A stretch of 64,000 bases of DNA from Xanthomonas arboricola pv. populi (GCF_002939945.1 NZ_MDEB01000004.1:310001-374000); one strand, 5' to 3'; positions 1 through 10,285 are shown, counted from the stretch's first letter. The notes: generated from the letters alone by a model not told the origin. Made by a program: numbers and translations.

Positions 1-1
1 A

Positions 2-838
2 GCGCAGATCCTGGTGCCGTTCGCCGCGACCCTGGCCGCCCCGCACGAGCGCGGGCGGGTGATCGGTACGGTGATGAGCGGCTTGTTGCTGGGCATCCTG
101 CTGGCGCGTACCGCGGCCGGGGTGCTGGCCGGCGTTGGCGGCTGGCATACGGTGTACTGGATCGCCTCCGGCCTGTTGCTGGCCACCGCCTGGCTGCTGT
201 GGCGCGGGCTGCCGCGCCATCCTGGCAATGCGCAGCTGTCGTATCCGCAGCTGGTGGGCTCGGTGCTGACGCTGTTGCGCGACGATGCGGTGCTGCGTTC
301 GCGTGCGGTGCTGGGCGGGCTGATCTTTGCCGGCTTCAGCATGTTCTGGACCACGCTGGCGTTCCTGTTGTCCGGGCCTGGGTATGGCTATGGCACGGCG
401 GTGATCGGGCTGTTCGGCCTGATCGGTGCGGCCGGCGCGCTGGCGGCCAATCGTTCCGGTCACTGGTCCGATCACGGCCATGGCGATCGGGTCAGCTGGG
501 GCGGGCTGGTGATGCTGCTGCTGTCGTGGGGATTGCTGGCGTTTGCGCCGCAGTCGCTCGCGCTGCTGATCGTCGGCGTGCTGCTGCTGGATATCGCGGT
601 GCAAGGCGTGCATATCGCCAACCAGAGCGTGATCTACCAGCGCAATCCGGACGCACGCAATCGCATCACCTCGGCCTACATCACCTGCTATTTCATCGGT
701 GGTGCGGTGGGTTCCACGCTGGGCACGGCGGCCTATGCGCAGGCCGGCTGGAACGGTGTGGTGATCGGTGGGGCGGTGCTGGCGGTGGCGGCGCTGGGCT
801 GGGTGGGGCTGAGCGTGGCGCGCAAGCACTGGAAGTAG
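2..838 (+). CDS. MFS transporter, C-terminal part (cut by window edge)
   Basis: The reading frame is already open at the left edge, so this is the C-terminal part of a gene that starts outside the window; about 278 residues are visible. It shows alternating hydrophobic helices and short basic loops, including an Arg-rich loop (HERGRVIGTVMSGLLLGILLAR) typical of the first-half cytoplasmic loops of major facilitator drug or sugar efflux carriers. It is an inner-membrane, proton-coupled exporter by family; the substrate cannot be told. It stops at TAG 836-838 and is convergent with the FUSC gene on the other strand. DHA-type efflux is the likeliest class. Confidence 0.85.
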   Translation, partial: AQILVPFAATLAAPHERGRVIGTVMSGLLLGILLARTAAGVLAGVGGWHTVYWIASGLLLATAWLLWRGLPRHPGNAQLSYPQLVGSVLTLLRDDAVLRSRAVLGGLIFAGFSMFWTTLAFLLSGPGYGYGTAVIGLFGLIGAAGALAANRSGHWSDHGHGDRVSWGGLVMLLLSWGLLAFAPQSLALLIVGVLLLDIAVQGVHIANQSVIYQRNPDARNRITSAYITCYFIGGAVGSTLGTAAYAQAGWNGVVIGGAVLAVAALGWVGLSVARKHWK

Positions 839-964
839 GCGTGGCTGCCGCAACGACGCTGCGGCCAGCGGATGGAGTGGCCTGCGCGCGCATCGCATGG
901 TTCGGCATCGCCGCTCACGTGGATGCGGCAGTGGATACGCGGCGCGCACACCACCGACGACGCG

Positions 965-3229
965 TTAGGCCTGACCGGTCGCCAGGCGCGGTGCGCCCTC
1001 TACCGGCGCGTTGGTAACCGCCAGGGCGGCGGCACGCAGTTTGGGCAACAGCCGCAGGGTCAGTGCCAACTGGTCGCGCACCAGGCGCTGCTTGGGCGGC
1101 AGCTGCACGGCGTGCTGCTCCAGCGCTTCGGCGGTGGCGATTTCCTGGCTTTCGTCTTGCACCGGCAGTGGCTGGCGTTCGCGCAGGGCGGTGGCGATTT
1201 CGCCCAGCGTGCGCTGCAGGTAGTCGCCGGCCCGCGCGATGACGGGGTCGTGTTCGCCATCGAGCGCGGCGCGATGCGCGCCGAGCGCGGACAGATAGCC
1301 GAGCAAGGTGTTGGACAGCGCCAGGAAGCGGAAGCCCGCATCCAGGTTGCGCCGATAGCGGCCCGGTTCGCGCAGCATGTTGGACAACGCCACCGACAAC
1401 GCGGCATCGGCGTTATGCATGTCGCGGCGGGCGATGCGGTAGGGCAGATCGTCGCGCATGCCGCTGGCGTATTGCTCCAGCACCTGGGCCAGATAGCGCG
1501 CGCAGCTGGCCAGTACCGTGGCCATCACCTGGTTGAGGCGGCGGCCCTGCCAGTCCGGCAGGATCAGGAACGAGGCGGCTGCGGCGATTGCGCAACCGAT
1601 CAGCGTGTCGATCAGGCGCGGCCAGATCAGCACGAAACCATCGCCAAGCAGGTTGAAGCAGAACAGCGCCATCACGGTGATGCCGGCGGTGGCCAGCATG
1701 TAGCGATCGGTACGGGTGATGAAGAAGATCAGCGCGGCGGCCAGCGCCAGCAGCAGCTGCACTTCGGTGCCGGGGAACAGCTGCATCAACGCCCAGGTGG
1801 CGACCAGACCGATCAGGGTGCCGGCGATACGCTGCACCAGCCGCAGACGGGTGGCGCCGTAATTGGGCCGGCACACGAAGACGGTGGTGAGCAGGATCCA
1901 GTAGCCGTTGTCGGCATGGATGGACCGCATGATGGCGTAGCCGACCATCAGCGCGATGGCCATGCGCAGGCCGTGGCGGAACAGCACCGAACCGGGCGTG
2001 AGTTGCTGCATCAGACGCGCGGCCATTTCGCGCAAGGTGTGCGGCGAGGAGTCGCGCAGGCGGGTGTCGAGGTTGTCGCTGGTGGAATCGGATTGCGCCG
2101 CTTCCGACAGCTTGCGTTCGATGCTCTGCAGGTTGGTCACCAGCAATTCCAGCGCGCCGAGCAGACGCGCCAGTGCGGGGTCGGCACGCGCGTGCAGATA
2201 GTCCAGCGATTGCCGCAGGTCTTCGGTGGCCAGGCGGCTGTTGTCGCCGTAGTCGAATGGATGGCGCAGGCGGATCGCCTCGCCCAGGGCCGCGCAGGCC
2301 TTGCCTTGCAGCGCGAGCAGGCGCTGGCAGCGGTACAGCACGTCGCTGTGGAAGAACGCGTCGGTCAGCGCTTCGTAGGGATAGTGCGAGGAACTGGCGC
2401 GCTCGTGGAATTCCTGCGCCATGTAATACAGCCGGAAATACAGGCCCGATTGCACGCCCGGCCGCCCCGACCGGCCGAAACGGCTCATGATCGCGGTCTT
2501 GGCGGCGTTGAGCGCGCCGACCACCTTGGCGTTCTGCTCGGCCAGCGCCAGCCGGCGCGCATGCAGGTCGCTTTGCCGCACCGGTTCGAACAGATCGGCC
2601 TTGAGCCTGAGATAACGCCCCAGCTCGAAGAACAGCCGCGACAGCCGCTCGCGCACCGGGCGGTTGGCGAACAGCAGCGTCCACAGGATCGACAGCACGC
2701 CGTACCAGGTGGCGCCGATCAGCAGCAGCGCCGCGCCGTGCCAGGCGATCGACGGATCGTGGCTGCCGTGCTGGTCCATGCCGATCATGGCGTAGATCGA
2801 CAAGGCCACGGTGGCCTGCGCGATCGAGGCGTAGCGCTCGCCCAGCGCGCCGAGCAGGGTCAACGAAAACGTCGCCACCGCCATGCCGGTCACGAACGCC
2901 AGCGGATACGGAAACAGCAGCACCACCGACGCGGCGGCGGCGGCGAAACACAGCAGCGACAGCAGCACCGATTTGATGCGGCCCAGCCAGTTGTCGTCGG
3001 TCTCGGCGATGGCGCTGGCGATCGCACCCAGGAACAGCGCCGGCACCGCGGTGAGCTGCTGCCAGTGCCAGCACACGCCCATGGCCACCGCCAGCGCGAT
3101 GAACACGCGCAGGCCATAGCTGGCCTTTTCATGGGCCCACAGGCGGCTAAGGCGGGTTTCGAAGGAGGGAGTGGCCACAGTCTCTGCAAGGCAAGGTGCC
3201 CGGGCATTATTGCCGCAGGCACGCGCCAT
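965..3229 (-). CDS. FUSC-family inner membrane protein (YccS/YhfK-like)
   Basis: This is a 754-residue protein of the fusaric acid resistance / YccS type. Two clusters of hydrophobic helices (about residues 40-170 and 430-560) are separated and followed by soluble helical regions, the layout of FUSC proteins, which are thought to export aromatic acids or similar compounds. The ATG at 3229 gives an Arg/Ala-rich start without a good ribosome site. A GTG at 3178 (protein starting VATPSFETRLSRL) is an equally good choice and matches where family similarity should begin. The gene lies downstream of purD on the same strand with a 65-nt gap. The substrate is unknown. Confidence 0.85.
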   Translation of the reverse strand: MARACGNNARAPCLAETVATPSFETRLSRLWAHEKASYGLRVFIALAVAMGVCWHWQQLTAVPALFLGAIASAIAETDDNWLGRIKSVLLSLLCFAAAAASVVLLFPYPLAFVTGMAVATFSLTLLGALGERYASIAQATVALSIYAMIGMDQHGSHDPSIAWHGAALLLIGATWYGVLSILWTLLFANRPVRERLSRLFFELGRYLRLKADLFEPVRQSDLHARRLALAEQNAKVVGALNAAKTAIMSRFGRSGRPGVQSGLYFRLYYMAQEFHERASSSHYPYEALTDAFFHSDVLYRCQRLLALQGKACAALGEAIRLRHPFDYGDNSRLATEDLRQSLDYLHARADPALARLLGALELLVTNLQSIERKLSEAAQSDSTSDNLDTRLRDSSPHTLREMAARLMQQLTPGSVLFRHGLRMAIALMVGYAIMRSIHADNGYWILLTTVFVCRPNYGATRLRLVQRIAGTLIGLVATWALMQLFPGTEVQLLLALAAALIFFITRTDRYMLATAGITVMALFCFNLLGDGFVLIWPRLIDTLIGCAIAAAASFLILPDWQGRRLNQVMATVLASCARYLAQVLEQYASGMRDDLPYRIARRDMHNADAALSVALSNMLREPGRYRRNLDAGFRFLALSNTLLGYLSALGAHRAALDGEHDPVIARAGDYLQRTLGEIATALRERQPLPVQDESQEIATAEALEQHAVQLPPKQRLVRDQLALTLRLLPKLRAAALAVTNAPVEGAPRLATGQA

Positions 3230-3294
3230 CGGGGTGGAGGGCGGCTAGTCCTTTGTCAGTAGCCGCGTTGTATCAAGTGCCGGAGGCAAGGCGC

Positions 3295-4590
3295 TCAGGC
3301 CTGTGCATCCTGCTCGCGGGCGATCGCACGCCAGCCGATGTCGCTGCGCTGGAAGGCGCTGGCCCAGTGGATCGGCTGCAGGCCTGCATAGGCGTTGCGC
3401 TGCGCCTGCTGCACGCTGTCGCCCAGCGCGGCAACGCACAGCACGCGGCCACCGGCACTGACCACCTCACCGTCTGCAGTCAATGCGGTGCCGGCATGGA
3501 AGACCTTGGCCGTGGCCGGCACTGCGTCCAGGCCGCTGATGACCTCGCCGGTGATCGGGGCCTCTGGATAGGGCCTTGCGGCGATGACCACGCCCAGCGC
3601 CGGGCGCCGGTCCCAGTGCGCCTGCGCGGTGTCGAGCTTGCCGTCGATGGCCGCGTCGAGCAGATCCACCAGGTCCGACTGCAGGCGCAGCATCACCGGC
3701 TGGGTCTCCGGGTCGCCGAAGCGCACGTTGAATTCGATCACCTTGGGCGCACCGTGCGCATCGATCATCAGCCCGGCGTACAGGAACCCGGTGAACGGCA
3801 CGCCGTCGGCGATCATGCCTTGCACGGTCGGCTCGACCACCTCGCGCATGACGCGTGCATGCACTTCCGGCGTCACCACCGGGGCCGGCGAGTACGCGCC
3901 CATGCCGCCGGTATTGGGGCCGGTGTCGCCGTCGCCGACGCGCTTGTGGTCCTGGCTGGTGGCCATCGGCAAGGCGTGTTTGCCGTCGACCATGGAGATG
4001 AAGCTGGCTTCTTCGCCATCGAGGAATTCCTCGATCACCACGCGCGCGCCGGCATCGCCGAACGCGTTGCCCGAGAGCATGTCGTGCACCGCGTCTTCGG
4101 CCTCGCCCAGCGTCATCGCCACGATCACGCCCTTGCCGGCGGCTAGGCCATCTGCCTTGACCACGATCGGCGCGCCTTTCTCGCGCACGTACGCAAGCGC
4201 TGCGTCCACGTCGGTATGTACCGCGTAATACGCGGTGGGGATGCCATGGCGCGCGAGAAAATCCTTGGCGAAGGCCTTGCTGCCTTCCAGCTGCGCGGCC
4301 TTGGCAGTGGGCCCGAAGATGCGCAGGCCAGCGGCGTGGAAACGATCGACCACGCCCAGCACCAGCGGCACTTCCGGGCCGACCACGGTCAGCGCCACCG
4401 CTTCGCGCTGCGCCAGGGCGAGCAGGCCGTCCAGGTCGTCGACCTTGATCGCGACATTGCGGCACTTGGTTTCGGTGGCGGTGCCGGCATTGCCGGGTGC
4501 CACCAGCACCTCGCTCACACGCGCGGACTGCGCGATCTTCCAGGCCAGGGCATGTTCACGGCCGCCGGAGCCGATGACGAGGATTTTCAT
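3295..4590 (-). CDS. purD: phosphoribosylamine--glycine ligase
   Basis: GAR synthetase, 431 residues, joins glycine to 5-phosphoribosylamine with ATP in step two of de novo purine synthesis. It starts MKILVIGSGGREHALAWK, the conserved N-terminal dinucleotide-like fold, and has an ATP-grasp core with VKADGLAAGKGV and the PurD signature NTGGMGAYSP. An upstream in-frame extension exists, but it is translated from the intercistronic repeat and is not part of the protein. The gene follows purH on the minus strand with a repeat element filling the gap (4595-4721); the two are expected to be co-transcribed. Confidence 0.97.
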   Translation of the reverse strand: MKILVIGSGGREHALAWKIAQSARVSEVLVAPGNAGTATETKCRNVAIKVDDLDGLLALAQREAVALTVVGPEVPLVLGVVDRFHAAGLRIFGPTAKAAQLEGSKAFAKDFLARHGIPTAYYAVHTDVDAALAYVREKGAPIVVKADGLAAGKGVIVAMTLGEAEDAVHDMLSGNAFGDAGARVVIEEFLDGEEASFISMVDGKHALPMATSQDHKRVGDGDTGPNTGGMGAYSPAPVVTPEVHARVMREVVEPTVQGMIADGVPFTGFLYAGLMIDAHGAPKVIEFNVRFGDPETQPVMLRLQSDLVDLLDAAIDGKLDTAQAHWDRRPALGVVIAARPYPEAPITGEVISGLDAVPATAKVFHAGTALTADGEVVSAGGRVLCVAALGDSVQQAQRNAYAGLQPIHWASAFQRSDIGWRAIAREQDAQA

Positions 4591-4594
4591 GTGA

Positions 4595-4721
4595 GTGCCG
4601 GGAATGGGGAATAGGGAATGGGGAATAGCAAAGTCTTTGGTTCTGCAGGCCGTACGATGTGGAGTGGCATCCAGGGAACCGCTCTGCCGATTCCCGATTC
4701 CCAACTCCCCATTCCCGGCAC
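4595..4721 (-). repeat. GGGAATC-type element, copy A (purH-purD gap)
   Basis: A 127-bp element fills the gap between purH and purD. Its ends are a perfect 16-bp inverted repeat (4595-4610 and 4706-4721, GTGCCGGGAATGGGGA). Inside are heptamer arrays of GGGAATC/GGGAATG. Read on the minus strand, the left end matches the copies at 24539 and 17513 over about 40 nt, ending GGCARAGCGG. It begins 2 nt after the purH stop and ends 4 nt before the purD start, in sense orientation. Confidence 0.9.
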
Positions 4722-4722
4722 G

Positions 4723-6306
4723 TCAGTGCCGGAAATGCCGTACGCCGGTGAACACCATCGCGATGCCGTGTTCGTCGGCGGCGGCGATCACTTCGCCATC
4801 GCGCATCGAGCCGCCGGGCTGGATCACCGCCTGGATGCCGGCAGCGGCGGCGGCATCGATGCCGTCGCGGAACGGGAAGAACGCATCCGATGCCATCACC
4901 GAGCCGGCCACCGTGAGCCTGGCTTCCTCGGCCTTGAGCGCGGCGATCTTGGCACTGACCACGCGGCTCATCTGCCCGGCGCCCACGCCGATGGTGCGGC
5001 TGTCCTTGGCATACACGATGGCGTTGGATTTGACGTACTTGGCCACGCGCCAGGCGAACAGCAGATCGCCCAGTTCGGCCTCGCTGGGCGCGCGCTGGGT
5101 GACCACGCTCAGTTCGCCCAACGACATGCCGCGGTTGTCGGACGACTGCATCAGCAGGCCCGAGCCGATCCGCTTGGTGTCGTAGTTGTTGAGGCCGTTG
5201 CCGTGCGGGATCTTGAGCACGCGCACGTTGGCTTTCTTGGTCGCGTAGTCGAGCGCGCCGGGCGCGTAGTCCGGGGCGATCAGCACTTCGACGAACTGGC
5301 GGTCCAGGATGGCTTTCGCGGTCGCTGCATCGAGCGTCTTGTTGAAGGCCAGGATGCCGCCGAAGGCGCTGGTCGGGTCGGTCGCATAGGCCAGCTCGTA
5401 GGCATCGCCGCAGGCGGCGCCCACCGCTACGCCGCAGGGGTTGGCGTGCTTGACGATCACGCAGGCCGGCGCATCGAACTGGCGCACGCATTCCCACGCC
5501 GCATCCGCATCGGCCAGGTTGTTGTAGCTCAGCTCCTTGCCCTGCAACTGCTGGAAGGTGGCCAGCGTGCCCGGCACCGGATACAGGTCGCGGTAGAACG
5601 CGCCGGCCTGGTGCGGGTTCTCGCCGTAGCGCAGGTCCATCACCTTGACGAAGTTGGAATTGATCTGCGCCGGGAACGGGCTGCGCGTGGGCACGCGTTC
5701 GGCGCTGTCGGCCACGGCCGAGAGATAGTTGCTGATCGCCGCGTCGTACTGCGCCACGCGGTTGAACGCGGCCACCGACAGCGCAAAGCGCTTGGCCGCC
5801 GACAGCTGGCCGTCGTTGGCATCGAGTTCGGCCAGCAGCTCGGCGTATTGCGCCGGGTCGGTGGCCACCGCCACGCGGGCGAAGTTCTTGGCCGCCGAGC
5901 GCAGCATCGCCGGGCCGCCGATGTCGATGTTCTCCACCGCATCGGCCAGCGTGCAGTCTGCCCTGGCGGTCACCGACTCGAACGGATACAGGTTCAGCAC
6001 CAGCAGGTCGATCGGCACGATGCCGTGTTCGGCCATCACCGCCTCATCGATGCCGGCGCGGCCGAGCAGGCCGCCGTGCACCAGCGGGTGCAGGGTCTTG
6101 ACGCGGCCGTCCATCATCTCCGGGAAACCGGTCAGCTCGGCAACGTCGGTGACCGGCAGGCCCGCCTCGCGGAGCGCCTTGGCGGTGCCGCCGGTGGACA
6201 GCAGCGCGACGTTGCGCGCTGCCAGCGCGCGGGCCAGATCGACCAGGCCGGTCTTGTCGGAAACGGAGAGCAGGGCCCGGCGCACGGGCAGGAAGTCAGA
6301 GGCCAT
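4723..6306 (-). CDS. purH: bifunctional AICAR transformylase / IMP cyclohydrolase
   Basis: PurH, 527 residues, carries out the last two steps of IMP synthesis: formyl transfer to AICAR and ring closure. The N-terminal cyclohydrolase (MGS-like) domain begins at [17 protein letters not shown] with [13 protein letters not shown]. The C-terminal transformylase domain holds [26 protein letters not shown] and [13 protein letters not shown], which include catalytic Lys and His residues of the family. Length is normal. The ATG at 6306 ([13 protein letters not shown]) is preferred over a TTG at 6321. It heads the purH-purD unit. Confidence 0.97.
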   Translation of the reverse strand: MASDFLPVRRALLSVSDKTGLVDLARALAARNVALLSTGGTAKALREAGLPVTDVAELTGFPEMMDGRVKTLHPLVHGGLLGRAGIDEAVMAEHGIVPIDLLVLNLYPFESVTARADCTLADAVENIDIGGPAMLRSAAKNFARVAVATDPAQYAELLAELDANDGQLSAAKRFALSVAAFNRVAQYDAAISNYLSAVADSAERVPTRSPFPAQINSNFVKVMDLRYGENPHQAGAFYRDLYPVPGTLATFQQLQGKELSYNNLADADAAWECVRQFDAPACVIVKHANPCGVAVGAACGDAYELAYATDPTSAFGGILAFNKTLDAATAKAILDRQFVEVLIAPDYAPGALDYATKKANVRVLKIPHGNGLNNYDTKRIGSGLLMQSSDNRGMSLGELSVVTQRAPSEAELGDLLFAWRVAKYVKSNAIVYAKDSRTIGVGAGQMSRVVSAKIAALKAEEARLTVAGSVMASDAFFPFRDGIDAAAAAGIQAVIQPGGSMRDGEVIAAADEHGIAMVFTGVRHFRH

Positions 6307-6379
6307 CGGTGGGGATATCAAGGCGGGGCAGCCGATATTGTAGGCTGCACCAGCGCTCGAATGGGCTCAACACCCTGCG

Positions 6380-6592
6380 ATGGCATCGATCTGTGCGCTG
6401 AAAGGACGCTACCCGGCGCTGCTGCGGCCGATGCTGGGCACGCGCGACATCACCGCCAGCCAGGTGACGCTCGCTGCGGCTGCGGCTGCGGTGTCGTTGC
6501 TGGTGCCGCGGTGGTCTGTCGCGCTGGGCATGGCGGCGTGCGCGATCGCCTGGACTCGGTGGGCGTCGCCGCCCCGGTGTTGTTCCTTCTGA
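6380..6592 (+). pseudogene. remnant of a CDP-alcohol phosphatidyltransferase gene
   Basis: The 70-residue frame starts MASICALKGRYPALLRPMLG and continues ITASQVTLAAAAAAVSLLV. This resembles the N-terminus of PgsA-like CDP-alcohol phosphatidyltransferases, where LKxRFQxLLRP and GVTANQVTLAA precede the first membrane helices. The family catalytic motif (DGxxAR...G...D) is absent: the frame degenerates and stops after two hydrophobic stretches. I read it as a decayed 5' fragment of an inner-membrane phospholipid enzyme. It lies on the plus strand, divergent from purH. A random small frame cannot be excluded. Confidence 0.45.
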
Positions 6593-7547
6593 TCCCCTGC
6601 GGCTGGGCGTGAGCGCGTGACGCACTTTGGTGCACGGCTTGCAGCGGCGCCGTGCACCCGATGACGAAGACGACGCACTCCGGCCGGAGCAGTGCCTGGG
6701 CTTCGATCGTCATGCGATGCGTCGCAACGAGCGATACGTTCGACGCTGCGGTGTACCTGCCAGGCAGCCCGTCGCAACCGGTTGCTGCTGCTTGCGCGTT
6801 GAGGCGCATGTTGCCCGACGCCAGTTATCGCTCCGGGCAGTCATTGCCAGGATGAAACTGCCAACGGTGCATCGTCTGAAAGCGACGATGGATCACGGAC
6901 ATCGAATCAACCGCTCCTCATTTTAAAGCCTCGCACGGCATTGCCACGCTGCGTGGTGTGCATGGCTGCGCACGGTGAGGGTGTTCCACTTCATTCCGGC
7001 ATGCTGCCGCGACGGGATTCGATGGCTGCGCGAAACTCTTTTTTTTCGGGACGTGCACTGACGAACACAATCCGAAACCGGTCGCAGATTGATCAAAAAA
7101 ACCGGTCCCCGGGCGTGGGGCAGCTATCTGTTCTTCGGTAATGCGAACCTGTCTTCTGCTGCGGCGACAGTGGCCACGCCGGGCTGACCGACGATCTGTG
7201 CTCGCTGACCGATTCGCTCAACCGGTTCACCAGCAACGACGCTCTCGGCGAGGCGTTACGTCGCTACTTGCTGCAACGGCTGTCGCGCAGGAGCCAGCCT
7301 TGCCGTCACTCCCCCGCTGCGTCTTGCCGTCACGGCCGTCCATGACCCTGCGATTCAAGCAAGACACCGCAGCGCACGTGCGCCTGGTGGCGTTCGTCGA
7401 TGACCAACCGTCGCAGTACCGCGACTGCCCTTGCCAATGGGCGGATCCGTCTCGCCATGGCGGCGGGATGATCCGCATCCCTCGATTGGCCAGGGCATGC
7501 ACGCCGGTTTGCGCGGCTGCCCGGAACATCCCTATGAGAGCAAGCCC
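6593..7547. other. gene-poor stretch upstream of the ice nucleation gene
   Basis: About 950 bp without a convincing gene. Frames of 66-136 codons on either strand are Arg/Pro/Ala-rich and look non-coding. Around 7157-7290 one plus-strand frame reads LTDDLCSLTDSLNRF..., which could be the tail of a decayed gene, but I recognise no family. Together with the neighbouring remnant this suggests a degraded segment. The ice nucleation promoter should lie at its right end; I cannot pick it. Confidence 0.4.
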
Positions 7548-9584
7548 ATGAATCGCGAAAAAGTCCTGGCCTTACGCACGTGCACGAACAACATGTCCGA
7601 TCATTGCGGTCTGATCTGGCCGCAGTCAGGCAGTGTCGAATGCCGGCATTGGCAACCCACCATCAAGCAGGAAAACGGTTTGACCGGCCTGTTGTGGGGG
7701 CAGGGAACCAATGCGCATCTGAACATGCATGCCGATGCGCATTGGGTGGTCTGCATGGTGGATACCGCCGACATCATCTGGCTGGGCGAGGAGGGAATGA
7801 TCAAGTTTCCCCGGGCCGAGGTGGTCTACGCCGGCAACCGTGCCGGCGCCATGCAGTGCATTGCTGCGGGCATTGCGCAGCACGCGCCGCCCCCGCCGGA
7901 GCTGCCTGCAATCGTTGCCGCGGATTTCATTCCCAAGGCAGCGCAGGCGCAATTCACTGCACCTGTCGTCGAAAGCGGCGCGCCTTCCACCGCGCCACGT
8001 CCAGCAGCGGCCAGCGGCATCGATCCACAGGCCGCACAGCCTTCGAATGCGATCTTGCGCACGCGCGAAATCGCCACCTATGGCAGCACGCTCACCGGCG
8101 CCGATCAGAGTCAGCTGATCGCAGGCTATGGAAGTACCGAAACCGCAGGCAATGGCAGCGAGTTGATCGCCGGCTACGGCAGCACCGGCGTGGCCGGATC
8201 CGACAGCACCATCGTGGCCGGCTATGGCAGTTCCCAGACCGCAGGCGGGGGCAGCACGCTGACGGCCGGCTATGGCAGCACCCAGACCGCGCGGCATGGC
8301 AGCGAGCTGACCGCCGGTTACGGCAGCACGGAAACCGCGGGGGCGGACAGTTCGCTGATCGCAGGCTATGGCAGCACGCAAACCTCCGGCGGCGACAGCT
8401 CGTTGACGGCCGGTTACGGCAGTACGCAGACATCGGGCAACGACAGCTCGCTGATCGCCGGTTACGGCAGTACCCAGACCTCCGGCGGAGAAAGCTCGCT
8501 GACGGCCGGCTATGGCAGCACGCAGACGGCGCAGGACGGCAGTGACCTCACCGCCGGCTATGGCAGCACCGGTACCGCAGGTGCCGACAGCTCTCTGATT
8601 GCCGGTTATGGCAGTACGCAGACATCGGGCAACGACAGCTCGCTGACCGCGGGCTACGGCAGCACGCAAACCGCCCGCACCGGCAGCGACCTCACTGCGG
8701 GGTACGGCAGTACCGAAATCGCCGGGTTCTCCAGCACGCTGATCGCCGGTTACGGCAGCAGCCAGACCGCCGGTGGCGACAGTACCCTGACCGCCGGCTA
8801 CGGCAGCACCTTGATCGCGCAGGACAACAGCTCGTTGACCGCCGGTTACGGCAGCACCGAGACCGCGGGGCAGGACAGCTCGCTGATTGCCGGCTATGGC
8901 AGCAGCTTGACCAGCGGCGTGCGCAGTTATCTGACGGCCGGCTACGGCAGCAACCAGATCGCCAGCTATGGCAGCTCGTTGATCGCAGGGCACGAAAGCA
9001 CCCAGATTGCCGGCCATCGCAGCATGCTGATCGCCGGCAAGCTGAGCTCGCAGACGGCCGGTTCGCGCAGCACGCTGATCGCCGGCATGGGCAGCGTGCA
9101 GACGGCGGGCGACCGCAGCAAGCTGATCGCGGGCGCCGACAGCACCCAGATCGCCGGCGACCGCAGCAAGTTGCTGGCCGGCAGCAACAGTTTCCTCACC
9201 GCCGGGGACCGCAGCAGGCTCACCGCAGGCGACGACTGCACGCTGATGGCGGGCGACCGCAGCAAGTTGACCGCCGGAAAGAACAGCATCCTGACGGCGG
9301 GCGCCAACAGCAGATTGATCGGCAGCCTGGGCTCCACCCTGACCGGCGGCGAAGACTCGGTGCTGATCTTCCGCTGCTGGGACGGCAAGCGCTATACCAA
9401 CATCATTGCCAAGACCGGAGAAGAGGGCGTCGAGGCCGACACGGCCTATCAGATCGACGACGACAAGAACGTGGTGGAGAAGTTCGACGATCCGTTCGAC
9501 ACGCTCGCCACCATCGTGCCGGACCATGGCAGCGGCCCGGCCTCCGCAGCGGATCATGCAGCGATAACGCAATTGCCGAACTGA
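7548..9584 (+). CDS. ice nucleation protein, short repeat array
   Basis: The 678-residue protein begins MNREKVLALRTCTNNMSDHCGLIWP, the conserved N-domain of bacterial outer-surface ice nucleation proteins. From about residue 180 it contains some 27 tandem 16-residue coils with consensus AGYGSTxTAxxxSxL, which fold as a beta-solenoid whose TxT rows order water. Roughly the last seven coils lose the YGST pattern and gain basic residues (GDRSKL), the R-coil cap needed for multimer assembly. The C-domain (IFRCWDGKRYTN...) follows. Known INPs are mostly 1000-1500 residues, so this array is unusually short. An upstream in-frame extension is ignored because family similarity starts at 7548. Near-identical repeats could also be collapsed in assembly. 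Confidence 0.95.
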   Translation: MNREKVLALRTCTNNMSDHCGLIWPQSGSVECRHWQPTIKQENGLTGLLWGQGTNAHLNMHADAHWVVCMVDTADIIWLGEEGMIKFPRAEVVYAGNRAGAMQCIAAGIAQHAPPPPELPAIVAADFIPKAAQAQFTAPVVESGAPSTAPRPAAASGIDPQAAQPSNAILRTREIATYGSTLTGADQSQLIAGYGSTETAGNGSELIAGYGSTGVAGSDSTIVAGYGSSQTAGGGSTLTAGYGSTQTARHGSELTAGYGSTETAGADSSLIAGYGSTQTSGGDSSLTAGYGSTQTSGNDSSLIAGYGSTQTSGGESSLTAGYGSTQTAQDGSDLTAGYGSTGTAGADSSLIAGYGSTQTSGNDSSLTAGYGSTQTARTGSDLTAGYGSTEIAGFSSTLIAGYGSSQTAGGDSTLTAGYGSTLIAQDNSSLTAGYGSTETAGQDSSLIAGYGSSLTSGVRSYLTAGYGSNQIASYGSSLIAGHESTQIAGHRSMLIAGKLSSQTAGSRSTLIAGMGSVQTAGDRSKLIAGADSTQIAGDRSKLLAGSNSFLTAGDRSRLTAGDDCTLMAGDRSKLTAGKNSILTAGANSRLIGSLGSTLTGGEDSVLIFRCWDGKRYTNIIAKTGEEGVEADTAYQIDDDKNVVEKFDDPFDTLATIVPDHGSGPASAADHAAITQLPN

Positions 9585-9630
9585 GCAATCCACTCGCCCA
9601 GGCGATCGGCATTGCCGATCCAGCATTGCC

Positions 9631-9658
9631 GCCAACCGCCGGAGACGCGGCGGTTGGC
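9631..9658 (+). terminator. hairpin after the ice nucleation gene
   Basis: A perfect 10-bp stem GCCAACCGCC / GGCGGTTGGC with an 8-nt loop lies 46 nt after the ice nucleation stop codon. There is no T-run, so it may be a weak terminator or an mRNA 3' stabiliser. Confidence 0.5.
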
Positions 9659-9865
9659 CCGATCAGATGAAGAAGGCGCGCCAGGCGCGCCACGCTGGGC
9701 GACGGAAGTCCTGCGCCTAGGCGTGGGATCAACAGGGAATACTTTGGGCAGTCCTAACCGGCATCAACACACTGCGCATTCCACACCACGCAACGAAGAT
9801 CGGCCATCGGCCGCGTCATCACCAAGCGTGCCAGCTAGCGCACTGCCAGACCCCAACGCTCCAAC

Positions 9866-9896
9866 GATTCCCCACTCCCGATTCCCGATTCCCGTC
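9866..9896 (-). repeat. GGGAATC element, one-sided copy D (after fis)
   Basis: On the minus strand, directly behind the fis TAG, lies a run of heptamers: CGGGAATCGGGAATCGGGAG followed by TGGGGAATCG. It matches the left end of the full-length elements, but no right end is found nearby. Confidence 0.8.
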
Positions 9897-10238
<342 letters not shown>

Positions 10239-10285
10239 TCATTGCTCGCCACGCCCGTGTGGCCATCGGTGCAGGTCGTGTTCGC

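Larger units (their letters stand above)
9585..9896. other. intergenic between convergent ice nucleation gene and fis
   Basis: 312 bp with no gene. It holds a hairpin at 9631-9658 behind the ice nucleation gene and a one-sided GGGAATC element at 9866-9896 that touches the fis stop codon. Confidence 0.6.

Noticed and set aside
872..3262. 796-codon plus-strand frame opposite the FUSC gene
   Set aside because: Antisense shadow of a high-GC gene: Gln/Arg/His-rich, no domain; the minus-strand protein is clearly the FUSC family.
4591..4704. N-terminal extension of purD
   Set aside because: The extra residues are translated from the GGGAATC-type element; PurD homology begins exactly at MKILVIGSGG.
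7626..9635. 669-codon minus-strand frame opposite the ice nucleation gene
   Set aside because: Mirror of the 48-nt repeat; composition follows the repeat and there is no independent start signal or domain.
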